Positions 51,633 through 60,855 of a stretch of 64,000 nt of DNA are shown here, one piece after another. The position numbers and the translations under genes are program-made. The stretch is from positions 24,471 through 88,470 of the forward strand of contig NZ_JAJUWT010000033.1 in NCBI RefSeq assembly GCF_021390395.1, in the 5' to 3' direction. Position 1 is the first letter of the stretch; every line of letters starts with the position of its first letter. The DNA is from Saccharothrix sp. S26. GTDB taxonomy: Bacteria; Actinomycetota; Actinomycetes; Mycobacteriales; Pseudonocardiaceae. The notes beneath the pieces are model-generated. The model was not told where the DNA came from and searched no databases. It saw nothing but the letters and a program-made list of their open reading frames with translations.

Positions 51633-52385
51633 TCAGACCGGCCCGGCCGCGACATCGTGCAGGACGAAGGTGGCGAACCCGAGCTCACGCCGCAGGCCGC
51701 CGAGCCAGGCGTCACGGTGCTCGCGGGCGGCGGTGAGCGCCTGGTCGCGGTCCTCGACGGTCGGGGCCGACCGCACGGCCCAGTCGACGAGCGAGCCGGT
51801 CCAGCTGAACTCGTAGTCGTCCCATTCGGTCAGCGTGCTGACATGCCCGAAGGACGGCTCGAGGCCGTGCCGGTGGAAGGCCCGCACCAGGCCGGCGAGG
51901 TCGGGGACGGAGTCGGCCGGGAGTCCGAGCGCGGCCGACGCCGCCGCGGACGGGGTCGCTTCCCAGATCATCTCGCCGACCAGCGCCTAGCCGCCGGGGC
52001 GCAGGTGCCGCCGGACGGCGACCAGCATGTCCTCCAACCCGCCGAAGGCGTGCCGGGCGCCGACGCAGAGCACCACGTCGAAGAGCCCGTCGTGCCAGGT
52101 GGCGGCGTCGGTCTCGATCCAGCGCACCCGGTCCGTCAGCCCGCGCTCGCCGGTGCGCCGGGCGGCCGAGGCCGGCAGCGCGTGGTCGACCCCGACGCCC
52201 GTCGTCTCGGGGTGGTCCAGCAGCACCTGCTGCAGCCACTCGCCCTCACCGCAGCCGAGGTCGACCGCGCGGGCGCCGGCGGCGGGGCTCAACCACCCGA
52301 CCAACTCGCGCAACCGGTCGGGCGCGACCGGCGCCGCGATGGGGTGGCGCAGGTGCGCGATGTCGAAGATCTCCGATCGGTCCAC
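51633..52385 (-). pseudogene. SAM-dependent methyltransferase interrupted by an in-frame amber codon
   Basis: The N-terminal 132 residues (GTG 52385) include the SAM motif VDLGCGEGEWLQ and end RRHLRPGG. A single TAG at 51987-51989 follows. The same frame then continues at once with ALVGEMIWEATPSAAAS and runs another 117 residues, to AGPV at 51633, with a family-like C-terminus (WDDYEFSWTGSLVDWA). Motif after motif reads through with no shift, so one nonsense change broke an intact gene. A sense codon such as CAG there would restore it by one C-to-T reversal. Suppression, sequencing error or true decay are all possible. Confidence 0.8.
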
Positions 52386-52556
52386 CGAGGTGACACTAGT
52401 ACCCCAGCCGTTGTTCGTGATCCACGGCCGATGGCGGCTGCTCGCCGTCGGCGGTGGCCGGCGCGGGCACGGGTTTGGTGCCGACGATGCCCCCGAGAGC
52501 CGTCGAGCCTCGGCTCCGGCGCCGGCCGACCGGCGCTGCCAGGCCGGGCTGGAGCA

Positions 52557-54209
52557 TCAGTGCACGACGAGCGGCGCCTGGTCGAACGCCACGGCCAGGT
52601 CCGCCTCGATCCGCGCCGCGGCGGAGCGCAGCGCGGGCAGCAGCCGTCGCGCGGTCTCCTCCGGGGTGGCGCGGCCGACGTGCAGGGCGACGTTGACCGC
52701 CGCGACCACCGCACCGGACGTGTCCCGCACGGCCACCGCGAGCGAGCGCAGGCCCTCGTGCAGCTCCTCGTCCACCATCGCCCAGCCGTCCCGGCCGACC
52801 GCGGCCACGGCCGCCTCCAGCGCGGCCGGGTCGACCAGCGTGCGGGCGGTCAGCGGGCGGCGGTCGGCGGCGCGGACCAGCTCGGCGCGCTCGACGGCGG
52901 GCAGGCCGGCCAGCAGCACGCGGCCCATCGAGGTCGCGACCGCGGGGAACCGGGTGCCGATCGTGATGTCGACCCGCATGACCCGACCGGTCGCGACCCG
53001 CGCCACGTACCGGACCTGGTCACCGTCGAGCACCGCCATCGACGCCGACTCGCCCACCTCGGCGGCCAGGTCGGCGAGGTGGGGCTGGGCGATGTCGGAC
53101 AGCGTGAGCGGCGCGAGGCGGGCGTAGCCCAGGTCGAGCACCTTCGGCCGGAGCGCGAACCGCCGGCCGTCGGTGCGCGCGTACCCCGCGCCGCACAGCA
53201 CGTGCAGCGCCCGGCGCGCGGTGGCACGGGCGAGGCCGCACGCCTCGGCGGCGGTGGCGATCGTGTGCCCGTCCGGCACGTCGCGGAACGCCGTGAGCAC
53301 GGCCAGGCCCCGGGCCAGGCCCTCCAGGAAGCTCATCCCGAGCTCCGCCTTCGCCGACCGCAGGTCGTCGGCGGGCGGCACGGCGCGGCGCGGGGCCGGG
53401 TCGGCGCGGCGGGACTCGCGCAACGCCGCCTCCATGTCGGCGATCGCGGCCCGCACGCGCGGCAGGGCGGTGTCCGGGAACGTCTCGGCGGTGTGCCTGC
53501 TGGTGTGCGTCAGCACGTTCACGGCGGCCACCGGGCGCCCGTCCGGGTCACGCACCGGCGCGGAGACGGCCAGCAGCCCCGGTTCGACCCACTGGTCGTC
53601 CAGCGACCACCCCCGCGCGCGGGCCGCGTCGACGCGGGCCCGGAACACGGCCTCGCGGTCCGGCAGCGGGCCGGCCAACGTGGGCACGGCGGGGAACCCG
53701 GCGTCCAGCGGGTCGGCGGTGCGGCGGTGCCGCCACGCCTCGAACCGCTCCTCGTCCCACGTCGTGGCGAGCACGACGCCCGCGGCGGTGCGGTCGTCGG
53801 GCAGCACGGCCCCGACGTGGAACGCCAGGTAGACGGCCCGCCGCCGGGTCGACTGGGCGATCAGCCGGGCGCCGTCGACGTCCGGCGCGGTCAGCGTCAC
53901 CGACTCGTCCAGCTCGTCGGCGAGCCGCGTGAGCAGGGGCGCGAGCGGGCCGACCAGGCCGCACGACGCGAGGTAGGCGTTGCCCGGTCGCATGGCGTCG
54001 AGGGCGAGCCGCAGGTCCGGGCCTTCGGCGCGCAGGTAGCCCAGGTGCAGCAGGGTGGCCGTGACGCGGTCGACGGTCGAGCGCGGCAGGCCGGTCGCCT
54101 TGGCCAGGTCGCCGCGGCGCAACCTCGGCTCGGGGTGGGTGGCGACGGCGTGCAGGACGGCGAGCCCGCGTTCGAACGTGCCCGCGGCCTCGGTGCTGGC
54201 GTCCGGCAC
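52557..54209 (-). CDS. Tandem (double) IclR-family regulator
   Basis: 550 residues containing two complete IclR units in one chain. The first unit has a winged helix (FERGLAVLHAVATHPEPRLRRGDLAK, shortened here to FERGLAVLHAVATH) with a following effector domain to about residue 255. The second unit starts GLARGLAVLTAFRDVP (about 275) with its own helix-turn-helix and an effector domain including VRYVARVATGRVMRVDITIG. IclR effector domains bind aromatic or small organic acids. I chose the GTG at 54209 for GAGGA seven bases upstream; an earlier GTG at 54245 also exists. Divergent from the aldehyde dehydrogenase gene, so probably its regulator. Two-unit IclR proteins occur in actinobacteria but are a minority form. 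Confidence 0.88.
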   Translation of the reverse strand: MPDASTEAAGTFERGLAVLHAVATHPEPRLRRGDLAKATGLPRSTVDRVTATLLHLGYLRAEGPDLRLALDAMRPGNAYLASCGLVGPLAPLLTRLADELDESVTLTAPDVDGARLIAQSTRRRAVYLAFHVGAVLPDDRTAAGVVLATTWDEERFEAWRHRRTADPLDAGFPAVPTLAGPLPDREAVFRARVDAARARGWSLDDQWVEPGLLAVSAPVRDPDGRPVAAVNVLTHTSRHTAETFPDTALPRVRAAIADMEAALRESRRADPAPRRAVPPADDLRSAKAELGMSFLEGLARGLAVLTAFRDVPDGHTIATAAEACGLARATARRALHVLCGAGYARTDGRRFALRPKVLDLGYARLAPLTLSDIAQPHLADLAAEVGESASMAVLDGDQVRYVARVATGRVMRVDITIGTRFPAVATSMGRVLLAGLPAVERAELVRAADRRPLTARTLVDPAALEAAVAAVGRDGWAMVDEELHEGLRSLAVAVRDTSGAVVAAVNVALHVGRATPEETARRLLPALRSAAARIEADLAVAFDQAPLVVH

Positions 54210-54259
54210 GGTCTGGTCCTCGGCTCGATCGGCGTGTCCGCGCACATCGTAGGCGGATC

Positions 54260-54319
54260 TTGACGCCGGCGGCCGGGAGCACGACACTCTGTGCACCTCC
54301 AGCGAACTGGATTTCGCTG
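54260..54319 (+). promoter_or_regulatory. Promoter and candidate IclR operator of the aldehyde dehydrogenase gene
   Basis: -35 TTGACG (54260-54265), 17-base spacer, -10-like GACACT (54283-54288). Downstream lies an inverted repeat CAGCGAA/TTCGCTG (54300-54306 and 54313-54319) with a six-base spacer, placed where a bound regulator would block or adjust elongation. For the opposite strand, TACGAT at 54252-54247 is a possible IclR-gene -10. Confidence 0.5.
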
Positions 54320-54335
54320 AGCGAACGGAGCCTTC

Positions 54336-55796
54336 ATGACCATCCACCGCGGACTCCACCTCGGCGGCCGGGAGGTGCCCGCTGCGGCCGGGCGCACGAC
54401 GACCGACCTCGACCCGCACACCGGCGAGGTGCACGCGACCGTCGCCGCGGCCGGCCCGGTCGACGTTCGACGCGCGGTGGAGGCGGCCGACACCGCGTTC
54501 GGCCCGTGGTCGGCGCTGCCGCCGTCGGCCCGCCGCCGGGTCCTGCTGCGCGCGGCCGACGTGCTGGAGTCGCGGTCCGACGAGGCGGTCGCGCTGATGG
54601 CCGCCGAGGTCGGCGCGGTCGCCGGGTGGGCGCGCTTCAACGTCGGGCTGGCGGCCGACGTCCTGCGCGAGGCCGCCGCGGCGGCCACCCGGCCGGTCGG
54701 CGACGTGCTCGCCACCGAGGCCGCGGGCCGGTTGTCGATGGCGGTGCGCGAGCCGATGGGCGTGGTGGCGGCGTTCGCGCCGTGGAACGCGCCGCTGATC
54801 CTGGGCACGCGGGCCATCGCCGCGCCGCTGGCGGCGGGCAACACCGTGGTGCTCAAGGCGAGCGAGGACGCGCCGTTGGCGAGCGGGTTGTTCCTCGCCG
54901 AAGTGCTCAGCGCGGCCGGTCTGCCCGACGGCGTGCTCGACGTGGTGACCAACGACCGGGCGGACGCGGCCGCGGTCGCCGAGGCGTTGATCGGCGACGA
55001 CCGGGTGCGGGCGGTGAACTTCACCGGCTCCACCAGGGTCGGCCGGATCGTCGGCGAACTGGCCGCGCGGCACCTCAAGCCGGCCGTGCTGGAGCTGGGC
55101 GGCAAGAACGCCGTGCTGGTGCTGGACGACGCCGACCTGGGGCACGCGGTGGACGCGGTGGCGTTCGGCGCGTTCAACAACGCGGGCCAGATCTGCATGT
55201 CGGCCGACCGGGCGCTGGTGCACGCCTCGGTCGCGGAGGAGTTCACCGCGCGCCTGGCCGCGAAGGCGGCGGGCCTGCCGCACGGCGACCCGACCGACCC
55301 GGCGACCGTCATCGGCCCGCTGATCGACCCGGCATCGGCGCGGCGCGTGGCCGAGCTGGTGGCCGACGCGGTCGGGCACGGCGCCCGCGTGCGGGCCGGG
55401 GGCGGCCCGCCGGACGGGGCCCACCACCCCGCGACCGTGCTCGACCGCGTCACGCCGGCGATGCGCGTCCACCACGAGGAGGCGTTCGGCCCGGTCGTCA
55501 CGGTCATCCCGGTGGCCGACGACGACGAGGCCGTCGCGCTGGCCGACGACACCGACTACGGCCTCACGGCGGGCGTCCTGACCGGCGACGCCCGGCGCGG
55601 GCTCGCGGTCGCCCGACGCCTGCGCACCGGCATCGTGCACGTGGGCGACCAGACCGTGGACGACGAGCCGCAGGCACCGTTCGGCGGCGTGCGGGCCAGC
55701 GGCTACGGCCGCTTCGGTGGTCGCTGGGGCGTCGAAGCCTTCACGACCACCCGTTGGCTGACCCTCGCCACCGAAGCGGCCCGCTACCCCTTCTGA
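54336..55796 (+). CDS. NAD(P)-dependent aldehyde dehydrogenase
   Basis: 486 residues, full length. Catalytic elements are the general-base Glu in ELGGKN (about 252-257), the nucleophile Cys in NNAGQICMS (about 286), the FTGSTRVG nucleotide-binding loop near 228 and EEAFGPVV near 383. It groups by eye with salicylaldehyde/vanillin/benzaldehyde-type dehydrogenases that oxidise aromatic aldehydes to acids. That fits control by an IclR regulator. No neighbour supplies an aldehyde-forming enzyme, so the substrate is not fixed. Confidence 0.93.
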   Translation: MTIHRGLHLGGREVPAAAGRTTTDLDPHTGEVHATVAAAGPVDVRRAVEAADTAFGPWSALPPSARRRVLLRAADVLESRSDEAVALMAAEVGAVAGWARFNVGLAADVLREAAAAATRPVGDVLATEAAGRLSMAVREPMGVVAAFAPWNAPLILGTRAIAAPLAAGNTVVLKASEDAPLASGLFLAEVLSAAGLPDGVLDVVTNDRADAAAVAEALIGDDRVRAVNFTGSTRVGRIVGELAARHLKPAVLELGGKNAVLVLDDADLGHAVDAVAFGAFNNAGQICMSADRALVHASVAEEFTARLAAKAAGLPHGDPTDPATVIGPLIDPASARRVAELVADAVGHGARVRAGGGPPDGAHHPATVLDRVTPAMRVHHEEAFGPVVTVIPVADDDEAVALADDTDYGLTAGVLTGDARRGLAVARRLRTGIVHVGDQTVDDEPQAPFGGVRASGYGRFGGRWGVEAFTTTRWLTLATEAARYPF

Positions 55797-56333
55797 TCGA
55801 GCACGGGGACGTGCGCTCCGGGGCACCCCGGATGGACAACGCCCCCTCGGGCACGGTGCCGGCGGCGGCATTTCCCACCATCGAGGTACCTGACTGGGCC
55901 AGTCGAGTGAAATGGTCGGGAATCGCCATCTTCGCGACCATCCCGAGAATGATCTCGACCCGAAGGTTCCCCACCGGAAAATAGCGGAAATCAGAGCCGG
56001 AAATCACTATTTCCGGTGACGTCCGCACAGGCCATCGGCGGCGAAAGCACACCGCGGGTGACGCGATTGGGCTATTCGTGGTGGCCAAGCCACACGCGAA
56101 GGTGTTCGTGCCGCCATCGACTTCCCGCAGCACCCCGGCGAAGTTACGTTCGACGGACGGCGCGCGAAGGAGCGGTCGTCATGACCGACGAAACGTGACG
56201 ACGGTCGTCAACCGGAGCCCAGCACCTCCGCGCAGGCGCCCCGCGCCACAACGCCCTCGACCGATCCACATCGGAAGCGCGACCCGCCGCTCACCGAGCC
56301 GGGGAATCGGCTCGCAGACATCGGAGCCCGACC
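55797..56333. other. Intergenic region with several inverted repeats, no gene recognised
   Basis: 537 bases without a supportable coding frame. Inverted repeats: ATGGTCG/CGACCAT (from about 55912), CGAGA/TCTCG near 55950, and a tight hairpin CCGGAAAT-CACT-ATTTCCGG at 55997-56016. Composition between 55870 and 56020 is more AT-rich than the surroundings. A five-codon frame (ATG 56180 to TGA 56197) has GAAGGAG eight bases upstream and might be a leader mini-ORF. Confidence 0.45.
56195..56209. promoter_or_regulatory. 15-bp palindrome upstream of the glycoside operon
   Basis: TGACGAC-G-GTCGTCA, perfect arms around a central G, about 125 bases before the GH15 gene. It looks like a regulator site for the downstream operon, but no regulator gene is adjacent. 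Confidence 0.5.
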
Positions 56334-57764
56334 ATGCTCGCACCCACCCTGAAGCTCGACCTGCCCGCCCGCACGAACCGATCACCCGGCACTTCCCGGG
56401 GGTGGACGAGCGTCCAGCACTCCTTCGCACCGGGAGCGGTCGACCTGCCTTCGCTCGCGCCGATCATGTACACGTTCCTCTTCCGCAACATCGCCAGTGA
56501 CGGTTTCGTCTTCAGCGACCCGCAGGCCCCGGGCGACTACTCCCGGGATTCGAAACCGGGGTGCGTGATCGCCGCGCCGTCCTTCCCCGCCGACACGCCG
56601 GGCATCGACCAGGACTACGTCTACAACTGGGTGCGCGACGGCGCGATCACGGCCATGGAGGTGGCCAAGGCCGCCATGCCACCCGGCCCCGGCGGCACGG
56701 TGCAGACGCTCAACGACTACGTGGCGTTCGCCGACCTGTGCCACGCCAACGCCCAACCGCCGTGGACCCCCGGCCACGCCTGCTTCACCATCGCGGGCGA
56801 CGTGCGCCCGTGGACCGAGCAGAACGACGGCCCGGCCCTGCAGTCGGTCACCCTCCTGGCCGCCCACGACCAACTCGACCCCGCCACCCGCGCGCGGGCG
56901 GTCGACCTGGTGAACGCGAACGTGGCCTTCCTCCTGGGCGTCTACGAGGCACCCACCACGAACCTGTGGGAGGAGCACACCGGCTACAGCTTCTTCGCCC
57001 GGTCCGCCCAGCTGCGCTGCTTCGAGGAGGTCCTGGCCTCGACCGTCCCCGGCATCGCCAAGCCGGCCGGGTTGGCGGCCGCCGCCGACTGGCTGCGCCA
57101 GGCCCTCGCCGGCCACTGGGACGGCGGCAAGTACGTGAGCGTCATGGCCGACCCCGGCGACGGGCTCGCGCCCTCGCCCCACGACCCGGTCGTCAGCGGG
57201 TACGACCCGAACATCGACATCGTCCAGGCGGCCGTGTACGGCGCGGTACCCGTCACCGACACCAGGCTGCTGGCCACGGCGGCCCAGCTGCGCGCGCAGT
57301 GGGAGGAGGGCGGCATCGCCTTCTACCCGATCAACAAGACCGACCGGGAGCAGTACGGCATCGGGCCGCTGTTCGGCCGCTACCCGGGCGACGTCTACGA
57401 CGGCGACGTCGCGCACCCGGTGCTCGGCGGCCACCCGTGGGCGCTGTCCACGTGCAACGTGGCCGAGCTGCACTACCGGCTGGCCGCCGCGGTCAAGTCG
57501 AGCGGCGAGGTGGGTGTGGACGAGCTGTCCGCGCCCTTCTTCGCCCAGTCCGGGATCGACTCCTCGACGACCCCCGCGGCGGCCGCGGCCGCGTTGGCGA
57601 CCACCGGTGACGCCATGGTGCGGGCGGTCGTGCACCACAGCGACAACCTGGAGCTCTCCGAGCAGTTCGACGGCACGTCCGGCTACGAGCGCAGCGTCCA
57701 CAACCTGACGTGGAGCTACGCGGCCTACCTGTCCGCCATGCGGGCCCGTGCCGAGGCCGTGTGA
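56334..57764 (+). CDS. GH15 glucoamylase-like glycoside hydrolase
   Basis: 476 residues with the (alpha/alpha)6-barrel signature of family GH15: YNWVRDGAITAMEV near residue 98, GDVRPWTEQNDGPALQ near 156, a catalytic-acid segment NLWEEHTGYSFF near 210 and a catalytic-base segment LELSEQFDGTSGYE near 438. No signal peptide is seen, so it acts inside the cell, unlike most starch-degrading glucoamylases. The GGAG before the ATG has an eight-base spacing. It is transcribed toward the GMC oxidoreductase genes 77 bases away, suggesting it releases a hexose unit that the next enzymes process. Specificity (glucan, trehalose-like or glycoside) is not readable. Confidence 0.88.
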   Translation: MLAPTLKLDLPARTNRSPGTSRGWTSVQHSFAPGAVDLPSLAPIMYTFLFRNIASDGFVFSDPQAPGDYSRDSKPGCVIAAPSFPADTPGIDQDYVYNWVRDGAITAMEVAKAAMPPGPGGTVQTLNDYVAFADLCHANAQPPWTPGHACFTIAGDVRPWTEQNDGPALQSVTLLAAHDQLDPATRARAVDLVNANVAFLLGVYEAPTTNLWEEHTGYSFFARSAQLRCFEEVLASTVPGIAKPAGLAAAADWLRQALAGHWDGGKYVSVMADPGDGLAPSPHDPVVSGYDPNIDIVQAAVYGAVPVTDTRLLATAAQLRAQWEEGGIAFYPINKTDREQYGIGPLFGRYPGDVYDGDVAHPVLGGHPWALSTCNVAELHYRLAAAVKSSGEVGVDELSAPFFAQSGIDSSTTPAAAAAALATTGDAMVRAVVHHSDNLELSEQFDGTSGYERSVHNLTWSYAAYLSAMRARAEAV

Positions 57765-57841
57765 CGCATGGCCGACCGACCACCCCCGACCACCACACCG
57801 GCCCGGCCCCGCCCGGCTCCCGGTAGAGGAGCGACTGCCTC

Positions 57842-59749
57842 ATGTACGTGAAATTCCCCGAGGGGGCCACGAAGCGCACCAACCCCGAGGCGGCGGCCGA
57901 CGTCGTCTACGACGCCGTCATCGTCGGCGGCGGGATCGCCGGCGCCATCATCGCCTCGCGGCTGGGCGCGGCGGGCAAGAGCGTGCTGATCCTGGAAGCC
58001 GGCCCGGCCGAGGACCTCACGCTGAAGGGCTACGAGGGCTACCTCGACCGCTTCTACTCGGCCACGAGCAAGGACAACCAGTCCCCCTACCCGGTCAACC
58101 CCAACGCCCCGATGCCGCGCGGCACGGACGCGCGGCGCATCTCCCCCGGCACGCCCGACTCCTCGGCCTACCTCGTGCAGAGCGGACCGTTCGCCACCGA
58201 CACGACCTACACGAGGGTCCTCGGCGGCACGACCATGCACTGGGAGGCCAAGACCCCGCGGATGCTGCCCGAGGACTTCCGCACGCGCAGCCTCTACGGC
58301 GTGGGCGCCGACTGGCCGCTGACCTACGAGGACCTCTCCCCGTACTACAACGAGGCCGAACACGAGATCGGCGTCTCCGCCGACGTCGAGGACCAGTCCT
58401 ACCTCGGGGTGGAGTTCGACGAGGGCTACGTGTTCCCCATGAAGGGCCTGCCCCTGTCGTACCTGGACCGGATGGTCGCCGAGGACGTCGACGGGATGCC
58501 GGTCGAGCTCGACGGGGTGCGGCGGGAGCTGCGGGTGCGGCCGTATCCGCAGGCGCGCAACGGCATACCCAACCCGGGCTACGTGCCGCGGGGCGCGGTG
58601 AGCACGTACCAGGTCGAGGTCGGCGGCCGGTGCCAGGGCAACAACAACTGCGTGCCGCTGTGCCCCGTGCAGGCCAAGTACCACGCCGGCAAGACCCTCT
58701 CGCTGGCCCTGCAAAGCCCCGACGTGCACCTCGTCGGCCAAGCGGTGGCCTACCGGGTGCACGTCGACGAGCACACGCGCCGGGTCACCGAGATCGAGTA
58801 CCGCCGTTACGACAAGCCCGACAGCACCCACTTCACCACCGAACGGGCCCGTGGCCGGCTGTTCGTCCTGGCCGCCAACGCGGTGGAGAACCCGCGGCTG
58901 ATGCTGGCTTCCGGCCTGCCCGGGTCGAACGGGCTGGTGGGGCGCAACTTCATGGACCACGCCTACCTGCTGGCGTGGGCGCTGCTGCCGGAGGTGGCCG
59001 GCACGTTCCGCGGCACCAACTGCACCGGCGGCATCACGGACCTGCGCGGTGGCGGCTTCCGCGGTCGCCAGGCGGCGTTCAGCGTCGACATCCACAACGA
59101 CGGCTGGGGCTGGGCCAGGGGCGCGCCGATGACCGACCTGGCCGACCTGGTGGACGCCGGCGGCCGTTACGGCGAGTCCCTGCGCCAGGGCCTGGTGGAC
59201 CGGGTCTCGCGCCAACTGCAACTGGCGTTCATGGTCGAGGTCCCCGCCAACCCCAGCAACCGGGTCACCGTCGACCCGGCCTACACCGACCACCTGGGGA
59301 ACATGCGGCCGATCCTCACCTACGACCTGCCCGACTACACGATGCGCGGCGTGGCGTACGCCCGGCAACTGTCGAAGCGGATCTTCGCCCGCCTCGGGGC
59401 CGAGGACCACACGCGGTACGACCCGGACTTCTGGGGCTACGCCGTGTACGGGGGCGAGGGGTACGAGATCCGAGGGGGCAACCACCTCGCCGGCACCCAC
59501 ATGATGGGCAGCGACCCGAAGACCTCGGTGGTCGACGCGAACCAGCGGTCCTGGGAGCACTCGAACCTCTACCTGGTCGGCGGCGGCAGCATGCCCACCG
59601 TGAGCACGTCCAACGTGACGCTCACGATCGCCGCCCTGTGCCTGCGCAGCGCGGCCGCCATCCTGGCCCAGCTCGACGCCGAGTCCGCGCCGATCCGCCT
59701 CACCTCCACCGACACCGCCCAGGCCCGACCCCAGGAGGTGGTCCTGTGA
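57842..59749 (+). CDS. GMC-family dehydrogenase with Cys cluster (sugar/glycoside 3-dehydrogenase type)
   Basis: 635 residues. The FAD Rossmann motif AVIVGGGIAGAIIASRL lies near residue 25. The C-terminal GMC segments are GNHLAGTHMMGS and GGGSMPTVSTSNVTLT. In the middle, Cys264, Cys270 and Cys274 lie in RCQGNNNCVPLCPVQAKY, the arrangement that holds a 3Fe-4S cluster in FAD glucose dehydrogenase and glucoside 3-dehydrogenase. It would therefore pass electrons to a carrier rather than oxygen. Known relatives oxidise C3 of sugars or glycosides, after which TIM-barrel partners cleave the 3-keto product. No Tat signal, so cytoplasmic. GAGGAG precedes the ATG. The next gene overlaps by four bases. 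Confidence 0.9.
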   Translation: MYVKFPEGATKRTNPEAAADVVYDAVIVGGGIAGAIIASRLGAAGKSVLILEAGPAEDLTLKGYEGYLDRFYSATSKDNQSPYPVNPNAPMPRGTDARRISPGTPDSSAYLVQSGPFATDTTYTRVLGGTTMHWEAKTPRMLPEDFRTRSLYGVGADWPLTYEDLSPYYNEAEHEIGVSADVEDQSYLGVEFDEGYVFPMKGLPLSYLDRMVAEDVDGMPVELDGVRRELRVRPYPQARNGIPNPGYVPRGAVSTYQVEVGGRCQGNNNCVPLCPVQAKYHAGKTLSLALQSPDVHLVGQAVAYRVHVDEHTRRVTEIEYRRYDKPDSTHFTTERARGRLFVLAANAVENPRLMLASGLPGSNGLVGRNFMDHAYLLAWALLPEVAGTFRGTNCTGGITDLRGGGFRGRQAAFSVDIHNDGWGWARGAPMTDLADLVDAGGRYGESLRQGLVDRVSRQLQLAFMVEVPANPSNRVTVDPAYTDHLGNMRPILTYDLPDYTMRGVAYARQLSKRIFARLGAEDHTRYDPDFWGYAVYGGEGYEIRGGNHLAGTHMMGSDPKTSVVDANQRSWEHSNLYLVGGGSMPTVSTSNVTLTIAALCLRSAAAILAQLDAESAPIRLTSTDTAQARPQEVVL

Positions 59750-60855
59750 CCGCGTCGACCATCCGCGACCGCCACGACCTGATCGCGTACCTGCACACCG
59801 CGATGGCGTTGGAACACGCGACCATCCCGCCGTACCTGACCGCGTACTACTCGATCCGCTCCACCACCAACTCCGACGCGGCCCACATCATCCGCGTGGT
59901 CGCGGTGGAGGAGATGCTGCACCTGACCCTGGCCGCCAACGTGCTCAACGCCATCGGCGGCGAGCCCGACCTGACCCGCCGCGGTTTCGTACCGACGTAC
60001 CCGGCCTACCTGCCCGACGGGGAGGACGACTTCACCGTCGACCTGCGCCCGTTCTCGCCCGACGCGGTGGACACGTTCTGCAAGATCGAACGGCCGGGCG
60101 AGGCTCCCCGCGACCGCGCCCGGCTGGTGCCCGAGCACGACCTCGCCAGGCCGTCCCTGGTCACCAGCCCGACCGCGGACGGAATGCGCTTCTACAGCAT
60201 CGGCGAGTTCTACGCGGAGATCATCGAAGGGCTCGAGGAGGTGGCGTCCCACGACCCGGGGCTGTTCCGCGGCGATCCGAGCCGGCAGGTGGGGCCCGAG
60301 TACTTCTTCTCCGGCGGCGGCACGGCGATCCCCGTCTTCGACCTGGACTCCGCCCGGCGGGCGCTGGAGTTCATCGCCGACCAGGGCGAGGGTTTCGACG
60401 CGGGCATCCACGACGAGGCGGGCGAGCTGGCCCACTACTACCGGTTCCGGCAGTTGCAGCTCGGCCGCTACTACGAGGTGGGCGACCACCCGGACCGACC
60501 CTCGGGGCCGCACCTGGCCATCGACTGGCACGAGGTCTACCCGGTCAAGGTGAGCGCCCGGTTGGCCGACTACCCGCCGGACTCGCAGATCGCCGAGGTG
60601 GCCCGGGCCTTCAACGTCGAGTACTGGTCGTTCCTCGGCCTGCTCACCGAGGCGTTCACCGGGCAGCCGAACCTCTTGCAGGACGCCATCTGGCACATGT
60701 TCCGCCTGCGCGACGGGATCAACCGCCTGGTGCGCAACCCCCTGCCGGGCAGCGGCGGCCTGCACGCCGCGCCCACGTTCGAGATGCCGATCGGACGGTC
60801 CACGCCGGACGGTCCGCTCGTGGTCGGCGAGGCGGCCGCGGTGGTGACGCCGTGA
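59746..60855 (+). CDS. Ferritin-like protein of the VioB/iminophenylpyruvate dimer synthase type
   Basis: 369 residues. The first about 230 residues are a four-helix ferritin-like domain: Glu/His-rich LIAYLHTAMALEHATIPPYL, then VVAVEEMLHLTLAANVLNAIGG, with Glu18-type, His and EExxH ligands of a possible di-iron or heme site. The remainder carries a beta/helix extension. This family includes domains of VioB and StaD, where it acts on imine intermediates. In sugar operons its role is undescribed. It starts GTG inside the GMC stop (GTGA) and ends in the same kind of overlap with the next gene, so the four proteins are made together and may form one complex. Confidence 0.85.
   Translation: MTASTIRDRHDLIAYLHTAMALEHATIPPYLTAYYSIRSTTNSDAAHIIRVVAVEEMLHLTLAANVLNAIGGEPDLTRRGFVPTYPAYLPDGEDDFTVDLRPFSPDAVDTFCKIERPGEAPRDRARLVPEHDLARPSLVTSPTADGMRFYSIGEFYAEIIEGLEEVASHDPGLFRGDPSRQVGPEYFFSGGGTAIPVFDLDSARRALEFIADQGEGFDAGIHDEAGELAHYYRFRQLQLGRYYEVGDHPDRPSGPHLAIDWHEVYPVKVSARLADYPPDSQIAEVARAFNVEYWSFLGLLTEAFTGQPNLLQDAIWHMFRLRDGINRLVRNPLPGSGGLHAAPTFEMPIGRSTPDGPLVVGEAAAVVTP

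Noticed and set aside
55741..56133. 130-codon minus-strand ORF in the aldehyde dehydrogenase/GH15 gap
   Set aside because: Overlaps the end of the dehydrogenase gene and lacks a ribosome site or any family pattern.
57725..59560. Minus-strand frame opposite the GMC gene
   Set aside because: No domain pattern; the plus strand encodes a clear FAD enzyme.
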